A stretch of 64,000 bases of DNA from Collybiopsis luxurians FD-317 M1 (Eukaryota; Basidiomycota; Agaricomycetes; Agaricales; Omphalotaceae): positions 308,716-372,715 of the forward strand of contig KN834776.1 of the NCBI GenBank assembly GCA_000827265.1. Reading direction: 5' to 3'. The notes beneath the pieces were generated by a model, which was given only the letters and a program-made list of their open reading frames with translations, ran no database searches and was not told the origin of the DNA. Below are positions 1-12,403 of this stretch, in pieces; the stretch's first letter is position 1, and each line of letters begins with the position of its first letter. The position numbers and the translations under genes were made by a program.

Positions 1-47
1 GAAATGTTTCTGGTTTAGATTTGCGAGCAGGCCCATCTGATCCAGAA

Positions 48-2269
48 TCACTGGAGATAGAAGTGTGTTTTCAACTGACTGCTGTCCATGAGATTGTAGT
101 CCTTGGCCTTTCCCTTTACAAAGCAACAGCGACAGAATAATTTGCCCATGAGGCCAACATGGCAAGCAAATTCAGATTGCATTGGATTGTCTCCAAGCAT
201 AGCAAGGACAGAGACTATCAGAAGCACCATCTTTTTTGCCTCGCAATCATAAGACCATATCCCATGAGTTTCACCCTTTCTACATGAACTGATTAGCTTA
301 ATGTGAAATAACATATCAATCATTGAAACAAACTCTAGTTGCTCAACAATGCCATCCAACATTTCAAGAGGAGGTGCAATATTTGAAGTGGCTAAGAAAT
401 GAACATGATATTGGGCATGGGCATCTTTGCAATCAAGTCCTGCTGCAGTAAACAGAAAGGAATTATGTTTGTTCCATTTTTTGGACTTGTTTCCTGATGT
501 ATCATCACAGTAAAGCCAGATTGGAAAGGCATAAACACAATGTCCATCTGCTTTCTGTCTCCAATCATTTCCTTTCTGAGGATCAGATGTGTATGTCCAG
601 GGCAATAAGCCACCGTTTGTATCCTGCATACCTATTAAATTGAATGACCCTTAAGTGACTGCTCAAAAAAGGAAATCTACACATACCAATAATGTTGCCA
701 GGATCTGGAATAGATTGTGCTTTGTAGCTTTGCTTCAAAGTCAAAAATGAAGCCCCAAACTCTGATATTGGAATAGCATGTTGTTCAGTGGATGCAACAA
801 CCCATCCATCACCATGAGGATAAATCTTCCATGTCAATCCTACAAGCTCATTTCTTCCTGACAGATTGGTATTGGTCCTCTTGATCCACCTGTAAGGCAT
901 GCAATAATCTCCTCTGGACAGATGACATGGCTCAAAGAGATAAAAATCCTCTCTATAATTACTCTCATTTTCCAATCGAATCATTGGTGTTGTCAGGCCA
1001 GGATCAAGCTCCTGCAGCCACTGAAGAGCATGAGAAGCACTGCCTACATACCCATTTGCATCTAAAGGGTAAAAAGACAGCCTTGAGCGTACATATGGGT
1101 TTGCCATCTCCTGCAAAATAAATCAAAATGATGTTTCTACACTTCAAGTGAGACTCTCTTACTCAGCTGACAATATCTTCCAAGGAATTAGTATAGTATA
1201 TGTGACCCAGTGCACCATGATATTGTAGTGTTCGTACACCACAAACTGCATCTAACATTTTCTGTACCTCTTTCATAGATGCAACTGAAGGGACATCAGG
1301 AACACCCAAGACTTGGATTGCCCATGATATAACCTCAAGCTGACTATTGGAAAATGTTGAATGTAGAAGATGTTGTAAAATATCAAGCACACAAGTCTAT
1401 AAAAACAACTAGTTAACAGAGACACTGAGAGAGACTCAATGAAAGAATAACCATTGAATCAGGCCATGGAAACCAATTTGGTTCAGCTTGTTTATTGCAT
1501 CTTTTATACTTGCCATACTCCAATCCTTGAACCAGGTTGAGCCTCTCAATTAAACTGCATATAATTGGAGATACTCATTTGGATTCTGCTCCAAAGGCAA
1601 TGGAATATCATCCTCAGCCTCACTATTGCTCAAGTCCTCATCAGAAACATCATCTGGAGATATGCCATTGACAAGATAATCTTGAAAATTTTGAGCTAAA
1701 TGCTGAACAAAAGCTTCCTCAGGAGGGGCAGCAAGCTCTAGATGTGTAGAGAAATTGTCATTGAGATGACTGGATGATGGTGATAGAGAGTAAGGCTCTG
1801 TATGAGTAGGTACTGAGGCTGCATTGGTAAAGTTGCGGCACCTCTGTTCTCGCTGATTAATTGAATCTGAACTACATAGCTCTTGCAAAGTGCGCATTAG
1901 AGGCCCTATGACAACAGCTGCACTGCTAGTGGTAGGGAGGTCATTGGCAGATGAAAGTGATGCTGAAGATTGAATAGAAGTTTGGAATGGTTCAGGTACC
2001 GGTTGGAGTTGCCTTTGATGCATTGCAGACTGTGCATGTCGAATTGCATGGGTTCGTTTCCACCATGTATTATCATTACATGCCAGACATAGGTAATGGG
2101 AGTCTGAATCTCGCTGTTGGAAAACTAGTATGGAAACTGTAATAAGAACATGGAACAAGTATCCTTTGGATGAAAGGAGCCTCACCGCTGGAATCAAGTT
2201 CTTCAGACATTTCATATCTAGTTGGGATGCAAGGCAAGAAACTAATTGTTCATATACAATCTTACACAC
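48..2269 (-). pseudogene. Plavaka-family DNA transposase, decayed and 3'-truncated by window edge
   Basis: Basidiomycete cut-and-paste transposase of the Plavaka family, related to CACTA-type elements. Three blocks fit the family: a C2H2-like N-terminus (Cys-x2-Cys followed by two His, around 2050-2110), a middle block with QEMANPYVRSRLSFYP near 1110, and the core with CDDTSGNKSKKWNKHNSF and LLGDNPMQSEFACHVG at 48-631. Exons I can define on the minus strand are 1110..687 and 631..48, joined in frame by a 55-nt intron (632-686). An upstream exon occupies about 1400-1163 and the N-terminal exon about 2269-1550. The exon ending at 1163 terminates in TGA directly before a GT donor, where a CGA arginine codon would keep the frame. 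The catalytic C-terminus lies outside the window or is lost. Probably inactive. Confidence 0.75.
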
Positions 2270-2700
2270 TGCAAGTGCATGGTAAACACATGTATGATGT
2301 ATTTTGATGGTGATTCTCTGAGCTCATGAATGACAATGATGTTTCATTCTGCACAAAAAAGAACACAGTTATTCTAATTAATGTGTGTATTTCCAGTTCC
2401 ATTTTGACTAAACAGTCAAAGTGAGGGTTGAAGGTTTTGGAGAATGTATATGTCATATCTTTACCTCATTTCTATGCTCCTTTCAGCCTTATGCCAGACT
2501 CGGCAGCTAAGTGAGCTTTAAGTGGGGTTCAGGGTAAAACAGACCACAGTCAAACTGTGGAACTGCCAGCATGCAGTGTAACCATGAACAACCTGTTGGA
2601 TGTGTATGATCTAATCAATTTTTAGTATTCAGAAGTACACAATTTGCTTTGGCATAAGTATGTATTTAGTTGACAGTATTGACAGCAGAAACAATCAAAT
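2270..2700. other. Intergenic stretch between Plavaka remnant and next gene
   Basis: About 430 bases without a convincing coding signal. It may contain the 5' end of the Plavaka element, but I could not identify its terminal inverted repeat. Confidence 0.4.
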
Positions 2701-4177
2701 TTGCAATCTCTCCCTCCCTTCTCATGCCATTTCCAATTCACAAAACAACCCATTATTGTACTGAACCTCCTGTAGAAGCCTTTCATGCTGCTCTTCCAGT
2801 TGCTGATTCCTGGTTTGAAGGTCAGAAGACTTGGCTAAAGCTGCAGACAATGCAGCTTCTTTGGCAATTAAGTCAGCAGAGAGCTCTGCTGCATTGCTCC
2901 TGTGTGAGTGCTGAAGTGACACAAAAAGTTTGTTAGTTTCATTATGAACAGTATTGAGCATAGGTATCCAGTCCAAGGTTAGGCAATGTGAAGTATAATG
3001 AGCAAAATTTTCATTTGTATTGGGATGTTGGGCAGCAAGATACAGCCAACAGCCAGTTTCTTCTCCAAGTTGTTCACACTGCAATAAAAATTGAGGAAAT
3101 AATCCACAAAGGGTCAATGGTTATCACTTACATGACAGATAATCTTTTTGAGCTCACAACAGTAATGTCAAGTAGATTCAGCAATTTCACTTTGAGGTGC
3201 AGGTATTGGCCTATCCCTAATGTTTCTAGGAGGGGCAAAAAAGAAGGTAGTTTTGATAAGCAGAAGTCCTGAATAGCAACAAGGAATGTACCCCACAGTT
3301 GCGACCCTTTAGCTGCTCCTCTCACACAACTGTATACAGGATCCTTTTGGGTGGCATGATTTCTGCAGGGCTTGGTGGGTGAAGATGACAGCTGTGCAGT
3401 CAGAGTTGACATTGGAGATGTTTGAGTTACAGATGAAGATACACCTGACTGCAATTCAGTGTCCCTCAAGGGGCTCAAAGGTGGGAGTGGGGACAGGAAG
3501 TGGTGCTGATTCAGTGCAGAGGATGTGGCTTGAGAGGAATCTTGATTCTCTGAAATAATGTGATTATCCACAGTGAAGGATTGTAATGGGTCAGATCCAC
3601 CTCCACAGTTTTGGCAGATAGGAGTGTGGAAAGGGTGGAAAGGAACAGGAGATGGATCAAACAGATGAACTGTAATATTCACTGAGGCAATGCTATTCCA
3701 CTGAGTGCCCAGAAATCCTCTGGCTTCAGGAGAAAGGTCTGACTCAATGCGAGTAATACCTGTTCCATCAGTCTCAAGTCTCAGGCTAGCTCCTCAAGCC
3801 AGGTATATGGAGTACCTGGGGGAACCTCAATACCTGCGTTTACCAGGGACCAGCACTAAGTGAGCCATGTAAGATCAGCCTGAGGAAGCATACCAGAAAA
3901 GTAATTAAAAAACCTTGTCTCCATATATTTTACTATGTAGACAGTCAGAGGAGGTGAGAAGAGGGGAACCTATGCATTGCCTACACCGATGTGGTTTTAC
4001 AGGTCCTTTGAGCTGCTTGCTTGAGACAGTCCTACAAGTGCATGAATAATGCTGGATGGACTGTGGACCACACTTGGAATGCGAGCAGGAAACAGTCTTT
4101 TTGGGGGACATAGCCTGGCAGTGTGTCTTTGGAGAATGGGCTGCCGTTCCTTTTTGCTTGGTTGGGGAACAGCCCAT
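2700..4177 (-). CDS. Unrecognised minus-strand multi-exon gene, Cys-rich N-terminus and coiled coil
   Basis: I do not recognise the product. The start at 4177 opens a basic, Cys/Ser-rich segment (SHSKCGPQSIQH, HRCRQC) to 3905. A second open block at 3682-3128 is rich in Pro, Ser and Thr and has a PICQNCGG motif. A third block at 3117-2722 contains a helix with coiled-coil character (AELSADLIAKEAALSAALAK followed by a Gln/Glu-rich stretch). The order and absence of overlapping competitors suggest exons of one gene, but I have not fixed the splice sites. The Cys pairs could bind zinc. It lies between two transposon remnants and could itself be an accessory gene of a transposon. Confidence 0.35.
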
Positions 4178-4297
4178 GGTAAGCAGCCAAAGACAGAATT
4201 GTAGCTAAATGGCCCTTTTATACACCTAGCTCTGCTTACTCAGCAGTTAAGAGAATTTCTGTCCTGTGGGGGACAGTCACAACTTGAACCTGTATCT

Positions 4298-5820
4298 ATG
4301 GATTTGGCATTGGAACTGGAAGACAGTCTCCACCTGTTGCCATCATTGCGATGCACAGATTTCAAGCTGGAGGAGATATCTCATCCAGGATGTCAGGCAG
4401 CCCAAGCTGAAGAGGCTCAGGGTATGGTTAGTCCTCAAAAAAGGCAATGTACCCACCTTTATTCAAGTAGACGCTGGAAGCAAAATCCACAGATCCAAAA
4501 GTGTGGGCCACAGCTTGAGTTTGGCATTGTTCCGCATACAAATTTAGACATTGAAGAAAATTTACTTACTTTGGATGGAGAAGTTACTGTAGATGTTCAT
4601 CCAGAAGATATGGATATCAATGCTGGAATTGGGGACAATTTCCTCAAATATGTGGAGGCGGTACAATCCGAATGTGTAGGATTTATGTCTTCATTGAGGA
4701 TTATTCACTGTGGAAGGTTGGGGTAAGGAACAGGGCCAGGGGAATGTGAGTATCTTGGTTTATTTGAGGCAAGTGGAGCCTAGTCTTAACAGAAATGCTA
4801 GAGCTACTGGTACCATTTTGAGGTGTCGGGTCCTTCAGAAAAATGTCGGACCTCATGTCTCTGTCCTGCTGGGGCATGGAATTGCTTCCATAAGTGCTAT
4901 TACGCCACATACTCAAAGGCATCTACAATGATCATGGTAGTAGCCTCCAATTGATGGCTAGAGTTTGTCTAATTTGCTGTAATAATTTAGGGCCAAATCC
5001 AACTGTTATTCTATTTTTAAAAGAGAGCCTGGGCTTTGAAGGGGATCAAGCCATTCATCTCTTCTCAGTCTGCATATCTGGGGATATGATTGGAATATCA
5101 CAATGTGCAATTGTCAAGCATGTAGGCTCTGATAGTGGTGATGGCAGCTGGAAGTGCTCCAGTGAAAACACATCGAAGTGTGCTCATATTGTGGCTGCTC
5201 AGAAGTTTATGAAAGGTGTGAGCAACATAGAGGAACCACAACAGAATACTGAAGGACTTGACATATGTGAGTAGCTAAACCTTCTACTAATAACTTCCTC
5301 CTCACACATCTCATCCCCAGCTTCATCCAAACCATTTTCCTTGCAGTCTTTGCAAGCAATATCCCATCTCCCAGTTTTACATCCCAAGTGGTGTACACTA
5401 CTGAATGAGACAGAGTTTTATTCCTGCCCCCACCCACTTCGAGACCCCCCTTCCCTTATTCAACTTTCAGAGCAAGCTTCATGCCCATGTCTTGATGGGG
5501 GATGAGCTTTTTTTGACCCTCATAAACCTATGATCACTCATGCATGTCAGGTCTTCACATTGACTCAAGCATTTTCTGTTCAGATTCAACTCCAACCATG
5601 CCCCAGATGCCCTCCAGAGCACCACCGGTACATAGGTCCGGAACCACGAGACTTGGGACTTTTCAACTTCAACAATTCAACACTTTTCACCCATGAATTA
5701 CTGAATGAATATATTAGTGCATTCAGTAGCTCAGAAACTCCAGCGTTACATCCTCAAAGTGTTTCGGTGAATGACATTTGCCACCACAGCTTCAGATACC
5801 TCTCACTGTGGTAAGGCTCC
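4298..5820 (+). pseudogene. KDZ-transposase-associated cysteine-cluster protein, remnant
   Basis: Plus-strand fragments resembling accessory proteins of basidiomycete KDZ (Kyakuja-Dileera-Zisupton) elements. The block at 4298-4726 has an acidic end (VDVHPEDMDINAGIGDNFL). The block at 4894-5274 has two Cys-containing runs, VCLICCNNLGPNP and SWKCSSENTSKCAHI, the latter recalling a SWIM-like or KDZ-associated zinc cluster. The block at 5530-5814 has CPRCPPEHHRYIGPEP then LFNFNNSTLFTHELLNEY, which I associate from memory with the CxC5/CxC6-type domains. Similarity stops near 5820 and no catalytic domain follows, so it is truncated. The family assignment is by recalled motifs, not a search. Confidence 0.5.
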
Positions 5821-6049
5821 AACCATAATGTATACGTATACACCCCAAGGTGTAAATATACAGTAAATAGATGGTTTCTCCCATATAAAGACCATCTCAC
5901 TTGCACCTTCTTCTGAATCTATGTGTCTATAATATAATAGTCCTAGGCGGCTCAGCCATTTCCAGTACCTTCAGTTTGATATCAGTAATATTCAGTTGAT
6001 GCTGAGGCTCATTATGGCAGCCCTGTTACTGTATATTTAGTTCCTGGCA

Positions 6050-6120
6050 TTGAGAATATACATATACATATACATATACGTATACAGTTTTTCCGTATAT
6101 ATACAGTATAGTATATAATA
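6050..6120. repeat. AT-rich microsatellite
   Basis: A run of (TATACA)n-like units at 6058-6085 passes into TATATA/GTATA-rich sequence to about 6118. It is low complexity and no function can be read from it. Confidence 0.7.
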
Positions 6121-6600
6121 CAGCTGGAGCCTTACGCAGTGCCTCCCGCGCCTCTGTCTCAATCTCAATTTCCTGAGTAACTGTCAACGGCGAATGTCGC
6201 GGGAGCATCAATTCTAGGTTCCGGGATTTAGTTCCTTCCTCCCTCATATTCCGTTCTGACCCCCAATCTATAAGTATATGTTGTTGCGGTCGGGAATGAT
6301 CGTCTAACACCCTTCCCTGTGAATGAGACTACGGAGTCGGGGTTTCAGGATAAAAGACGGAAATGAGAAGAATGAGGGGATGGACGAGTGTAAACTAACG
6401 CTTTTGAGCCGCTTTCGGCTTTTTTGCAGCTTCTTTTCAGTGTACCTCATTGTCGGCATTGAGTTGGCCTTGACAAAATTGGACATGAATCTCGGCATAA
6501 GCAAAGGCAATCTCATCATTTAAGCGGCAACAAGGATGCCCAAGCTTGGCATCCATATTGGACCAGACCAACATCACGTGTACAGTGGGCACTTAAAATC
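6113..6600 (-). pseudogene. Short unrecognised coding fragments
   Basis: Two stretches look protein-coding on the minus strand. One, read from about 6590 down to 6440, lacks an ATG but has unbroken, balanced composition (LNDEIAFAYAEIHVQFCQGQ) before an in-frame TGA. The second, about 6310-6113, is an acidic, Glu-rich tail (TVTQEIEIETEAREALRKAP). They may be exons of one broken gene. I do not recognise the family. Confidence 0.25.
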
Positions 6601-7008
6601 CTGATGAACACCTGACTTCCCACTCCAACACTTCACACTCAACCACCATTTCTTGTACATAGTGGTTCAATTTGGTTGACCTGACTGCCAGACATAGTTA
6701 TGATACATACTCTCCTAGTAGTGTTGTATCAGACCTCTTTATTTAGCTCAACAGAGATTTATTGGCCTTGGTACCAGGGTGAACAGCAGCAACGCTGGAT
6801 CGGAAGTTGTCGGACAGAGGTTTTTGAGGCTATTTAGGTGATATAAAAGCAAAATACCGAACTGCCGTGGGGAACATTGTCAAATCATTGGCTTTGAATG
6901 GACTCTTACCTTGGAAGGGCAAGGCTCGTAACACATGGTCATGGAGTGGCCAGCCGCTATTTTGAATTCTCAATTACCCCGTATCCACCAGATAAAAGTC
7001 AGAAACAA

Positions 7009-7240
7009 CCTACCAACCATTGTCCTTCCCCAGCTCATTTCAGTCGCCGCTACAAATGTCTAGAAACCTACCAACCAGTGTCCTTCCCCAGCTCATTGCA
7101 GTCACCACTACAAACGTCTAGAAACCTACCAACCGGTGTCCTTCCCCAGCTAATTTGAGTCGCCGCTTTGAACGTCTAGAAACTTACCAACCATTGTCCT
7201 TCCCCAGCTCATTTTAGTCACTGCTACAAACGTCTAGAAC
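7009..7240. repeat. 58-bp minisatellite, four units
   Basis: Units start at 7009, 7067, 7125 and 7183, a constant 58-bp step. Each begins C(C/T)TACCAACC and ends GTCTAGAA, with a handful of substitutions between units. The array is not in an evident gene. Confidence 0.9.
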
Positions 7241-8630
7241 CAGAATGCCAGAAGTACTGGACAACAGGTAGGTTATATATGTCAAGCCTGTCATATACAA
7301 GAATTCTGTGACAGAGTCTTCTCCTCGAGCTTCCTTACCTGAATCTCCATTTACAAACTATGAGTCTCTATCTTGCTCCTGTAGGACTGTGCACAAAGCA
7401 CTTCAAGAAAGGCAGTACATTCTGTTTGGGGTTTTAGTTTGAACTCGCCTCCAGTTTGAACTTGATACTCCTTTATTGGTAAGTCGGCCAAGAGACACAG
7501 TTGGAATTTTCTGCTGTGGGAGATTAATTAGAGCCTACAACAAATGGTAAGTTCCACAAGGATTGGACTCGATAATTCATTAGTTATTTGAAACCAGATG
7601 ATAAGTTATTCGATTGAACATAGGTTTGCAGATGAATTGTGGACGCAGGGTCGAAGATGATCGGGTGCCTAGCTGTCGGACCCATTTTCTTGCTGAACCT
7701 ACTGGTCTGGATAGGATGGGATAATGGGTGAAGGATTCGCGGCAGCAAAATACCCAGAAGACCATCATCTTTGTTCAAGTACGAAGCTTTGTGGCGGGCC
7801 TCGTAACATGACATTTGGCTGAATGATGAATAAGCGCTGAGTTGGAATTCAGTGGGTTTGCGCTGCTCTTCTTCTCCCTCCTTTATTAATTCGTCTTTCT
7901 GAATGCGACAGCGGACTCTCTCAATATTACTCTAATTTACTTGCTTTCATTTCGAATTTTTGCTTTCCACGGAACGAGTTTGCGGCCGTATTTGAATCCA
8001 ACAAGCTAAACTCAAGGTGAGTGATTTTTTGTCATAATTACACCTTCACTGAATGACCTCGCGGTCAAATTTGATTTCAGCCAGTAAATATCAAAGTGAG
8101 TCCCTCTCCTACTTGATCTTTGCAATTGCTGACTGTCTGGAACAAGTCGAGCATCGCTCATTGAAAGCCCTAGTGCCATTTTTGACAAGCGCAGCCAGTC
8201 GAACAACCTTTTCCCAGCTGGACAAGCACTATATTCAAAAACCTAAATCTTATTTGCTCATTCCTGCTGAATTCACGTGAACGAACACGTTTGGAGTTTT
8301 GAAATTGGACTTACAGGTACATTTATCTGTTCGTTTCATTTCAATATAGCCAGCTAACTTCCTCGGCCCCCTCTGAATTACCATCTACAATACCAATACG
8401 CAGACAGCTTGGCTCCCTTCCGCATGTATTTTCAGTGTGCCCAGCGTCGAATGGTGGAACGGCTGGTCTTCCAGCCCTCAGCAATAACGAATCTCTTCTT
8501 TCTATCACCGTTCGTTCGTTCGTGTGCTACCCTTGGCCTTCAAAATTCTATATCGACTCGTCGCTCCGTCTGTGGCAACCGTTGCTTGCCTGAATATTTG
8601 CTTGCTGTACCCGCTTGAGATGTTCTAGCC
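7241..8630. other. Intergenic, probable 5' region of the T5orf172-like gene
   Basis: No ORF with coding character is evident. CT-rich stretches at about 8350-8625 just upstream of the ATG at 8631 are compatible with a fungal core promoter, but no defined element can be named. Confidence 0.35.
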
Positions 8631-9392
8631 ATGAAGGGGCCTCACGACCCAATAATACGTCGCTTGCTCGAGGCAAACCTTGTGGATGAGATTCCAGGCA
8701 GATTCCAGTTTCGCCTCCAGGATATTGAGACAGTCATTGCGTACCGGAAAGGTATTGCCCTGGGCTCAGTGCCTACCACAAATCTTTCCTTTGGTGAGTT
8801 TAGGTTTCCGGAGCGCGCTGAAGACTTCGAACCGGGAACTTACTTGAACCTGCGCCCCAGATGGTCCTGGACAATGGATGACGACCTCGCAAACGTCCAC
8901 AAAATTTTAGTCCCATTTTCATCCCTTCCTGATCCCACCAATCTTCGCAGAAGGACTGCACAAGTGCTTCAGGACAAAGCTCTTTCATTTTGTTTTCCCC
9001 AGACTAATGCCGTCTGCTGGGTTTATTGGTTCTTTGAACCTCCTTTCACGTTCAAGATCGGAAAAACGGTCAATCTGTCCAGGCGCATGATGGAATGGCA
9101 TTGCAAGTGCCCTAATCCACTACGCGTCTGGTGCAGTGCTTATGTCGCTTCGTGCGGATATAGCTTTGGTGAGTGCTGATGACCGTGTTTTGCTTTTCTG
9201 ACACTGACCTCCTATCTAGAAACATTATCTCACTGGAAGATGGAACAATCCACCTACGATAGACCTCTTCAATTATGCTGGTCGTGCGGGATACCTCACA
9301 GGGAGGTTTTCATCACTGTCAAGGGTTTTGAAGAGACGGATCAGTTAATCTTGTCGATTATGCAGGATATCGAGCGCGTTCGGTTACGATAG
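8631..9392 (+). CDS. T5orf172/MUG113-like GIY-YIG domain protein
   Basis: Small predicted DNA-binding or nuclease-fold protein of the Bacteriophage T5 Orf172 / fungal MUG113 family. CDS is join(8631..9168, 9220..9392), 236 residues. The 51-nt intron has GTGAGT and CTATCTAG ends and restores the frame across a split Glu codon. The domain occupies the C-terminal half: VYWFFEPP at 131-138, then FKIGKTVNLSRRMMEW at 141-156, the usual KIG-x2-x-RR-x4-W pattern. The exon 2 part has CWSCGIPHREVF at 199-210, the Cys-x2-Cys-Gly...His-x-Glu tail typical of the family. The N-terminal about 120 residues are unassigned. The reading frame is intact and the gene is single copy here. Known relatives are single-domain proteins of unclear role, linked in fission yeast to meiotic up-regulation. 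Confidence 0.8.
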
Positions 9393-9554
9393 ACTCCCAT
9401 AATTTTACACCATCCAAATAATACATGTACATATAACTTCACGGTAAATCCCAGGCCTATGCTCATTGTTGTTTCAATTAATACCATTCTGCTCTCTGCA
9501 TGTTCTTTGGGTTGGTATATCTGTAAATAATTCTCAAGTTACCTCGCGTATTCC

Positions 9555-9790
9555 CCATCACTGAATCCTCTTGCTGTCATATTTCATTTCAATGAACGCA
9601 CTAGTGTTTCTCAGGAAAGCTTTTCAGTGGCCGTCATCGAATCCTCTTGCTGTCATATTTCATTTCAACAAAGGCACTAGAGTTTCACGGGAAAGTTTTT
9701 CAGTGGTCCTCATCGAATCCTCTTGCTGCCGTATTTCATATCAACGAAGGCACTAGTGTTTCGTAGGAAGGCTTTTCAGTAGGCCATATT
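9555..9790. repeat. 76-bp minisatellite, three units
   Basis: Units anchored on GAATCCTCTTGCTG at 9563, 9639 and 9715, exactly 76 bp apart, each ending near TTTTCAGT. It lies just downstream of the T5orf172-like gene. Confidence 0.9.
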
Positions 9791-9791
9791 T

Positions 9792-10980
9792 TTGGTTTGC
9801 TGGCGGTTTCACCACATGCTGCTGGATCTATTTTTTAGTGTATTTTGGAGTGTCCTAGTCTACTCGATGCATATTACATTCAATGAGTCTGTCTGCAGCA
9901 TAATATTTATCATTTCAGTTAGTATCGGCCAACAACCTTCTGCGATTGAAACTCACTGGATTGTACTGCAGTCAATTTCAATTGATTCATGGCATGCAAG
10001 TCTTGGAATACCTAGTGGACGGCGACGATGTGCCTGGCATCTGTATCCCAATTCAGGTAACTATACAACTCACCCACCGGCTCTCGATTCAGTCAGTTTG
10101 AGGATTCTAGTTTCTATGAATTTCGGAGAAGGCCCACTGTATTATATGTATTTAGTCTGGCTAGATTTCAACCAGCTGGACATCCCTGTAAACCCTACGG
10201 GCAATAGGTTGTGGCGGTGGGATTTTTCATTCAAGGGCTCATTGGAGGACCGAATTTCTGCTCGCCGTGAATCCCACTAAACGTCAGGCAGTCGTTGCAT
10301 AGCCCATTGCAACTTTTAGCTGCAGTATCTTTTTACGACTGGGATTTATTGGAGAGCTCCAAACCACGAATTCATTACCATATCCCAATCCCACTGAATG
10401 CCAATCCGGTCAGCCCTCACTGCAAGCGTTCCCTGTTACGGTTGGAGTTCACTGTAGGTTCGGTGGAATATAGTTGCGGTCACGATATGTACGGCTGATT
10501 CTTGTACATACCCGTTGCTCACTAGATATACATTCAGTGAATAGTTACGTGGAATTACTGCCCTTTATTGCTGCTATTGTAGATTCTGTGTATGCCGAAT
10601 ATTCTCCCCATTCTCCCTTCCTGATAAGCCCTACCCACGCTGCGCATGTTACATTTCAACCGAGCATTTTATTGTTCTAAATTGTGCTCTTGGTTGTGCT
10701 TTCTTTCCGCAGAGTTGAAGAATGACTTTCTTGTCGCTGTATTTATGTCACGTATTATTCCTGTCTTCCTGCACTTATGTGCAGTAGAGTTACAGTTAAG
10801 AGCAAATAAACCCGGTACCGCACTTATGTGCCACTTGTCGTTCCTCGAAGAAGTATTTTTTTGCCGTACTTGGAACTGTCAAGCATTGTTATACATGACA
10901 TTCACTGTTGATTTGAATGGGCATGAACATATAGATACATTTACTTAAATGAATAGGCCCACAGGCGGGACTGGTATAAT
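9792..10980. other. Intergenic, no gene recognised
   Basis: Several ORFs of 60-160 codons occur but none has domain signatures, paralogues in the window or plausible splice structure. I see nothing supportable here; part may be decayed sequence from the adjacent Copia element. Confidence 0.4.
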
Positions 10981-11616
10981 TCACCAGTAGGCTTTGTATG
11001 AAAGGCGGGTAGGCCCTGTTTGGACGGCATACAGCTTGCCACATATCTGAACTGGTGCAGGCCTCCACAGATTGGAATGAACTTCTTCAGCAAAAGAAGT
11101 TGCATGCAATTCCTCCTTCCTCTCCTTTGCTATCGGCTTACACATGGCTTTAGTGTAAATACAAGAATCACAGAAAAAGTCTTGTGGACCAGCATTGTCT
11201 AGCTTGACACTGGTAGCAAAGCCTTTAGTCAACATCATCCTAGCCACTTTAGGTGAGATGTGACCCATCCGGCAATGGAGCTGATTCAGACTGATCACCT
11301 CCACAGCTGCTGCCCCTTCCTCTCCCCCTCAATCAACACAATAGAGGCCCCCAGTAGTCTTCAGAACCTCTCCAACCAGCTCGCCACTTGGACCATAAAA
11401 TGTGCATTTACTGCCGGCAAAGGTGGTTGTAAAACCATGATTGTCGAGCTTCGCCATAGACACCAGGGTATAGCCAACTTTGGGAGAGTATAGAACTTCA
11501 GTAAGTTCCAACTTGGTTACATCAATGCTGTTGGAAACATTGATGGACATTGATCCCATACCTGTAGCACTGAAACTCTGCTTGTTTGCAGCACATAGGG
11601 GCTTTGGGGGAATCAA
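10981..11616 (-). pseudogene. Copia pol start: protease-region and GAG-pre-integrase
   Basis: The block at 11616-11329 (MGSMSINVSNSIDVTKLELT, then LYSPKVGYTLVSMAKLDNHG) is the conserved segment following the Copia protease. The block at 11304-10981 has LHCRMGHIS and CDSCIYTKA, the GAG-pre-integrase zinc-binding H-x-H...C-x2-C pattern, ending in a degraded NLWRPAPVQ that corresponds to the start of the integrase core. There is a frame break between the two blocks near 11310-11329. Confidence 0.75.
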
Positions 11617-11805
11617 TTACGAGTGCATGGAATGAAATGAAATGCCGAGTTTTTGTTCTGGTGAATTCCGTACCTGATCCTTGACAGGCAATTTTATATT
11701 AATGGTATAATACTGATGACACAAGGTAATGTATTAAAGCTGACATCATAATAAATTACAATCTGTTTTGAGTCTAGACTAAGCAGGGAGGTGGCGGCGT
11801 TTGAG

Positions 11806-12400
11806 TCACCAGACTCGACTCATCGGCGCCACCACACACAGGGCACGAGTAACTGCCACGCGGCAGCGTTGGCCCACTACCAACAGCAGGGCGTCAAGTT
11901 CAAGAGAAGTGAAGTTGGTGCAATAGGGAGAAATGTGCCGACTACAACTGGAGTCATAGAGTTCAGAACAAGCAGAGGAAGGTAAGTTGACCTGGTCAGT
12001 AACTTTGGCTGCTTCCTGACTAGAACCATCAGTAACAACCTGATTGGAACCAGAGCTACCAAGTGATTGGATGTCGCTCCAGTCTTCCTCAAAATCAGTA
12101 GGTAAGTCTGGAACCTCTTCCTCATCTATGTCAGAGAACAAAACTTGACTGTCACCAGTCTCTGAATCAGAATCATACCCCATGCATGAAGATTCATCCC
12201 AATCGCTATTGGAAACTGATGTGAGTTCTGGGATGCTACCATCCTCATCAACAGCAAACGCTCCGCTGCCTTCCCAGTCAGAATCTGACTCTACCACATG
12301 AGTGCTGCTACCCAATCCTTTACTGGAATCAGACTTCTTTTTCCAGTCTCTCTTCAGGTGACCCTCCTCCCCACACTTCCAACAAACACACTTCTTCTTG
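11806..12400 (-). pseudogene. Copia zinc knuckle and acidic linker
   Basis: From about 12385 the frame encodes CWKCGEEGHLKRDW, a retroviral-type CCHC knuckle in which the last Cys is Trp, followed by a Ser/Asp/Glu-rich linker (DSDWEGSGAFAVDEDGSIPE and similar) to 11806. The frame differs from the preceding gag block. The loss of the last zinc ligand is visible directly. Confidence 0.7.
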
Positions 12401-12403
12401 TGG

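Noticed and set aside
9792..10280. 162-codon ORF after the 76-bp repeats
   Set aside because: No recognisable domain, no splice or paralogue support; composition is compatible with chance.
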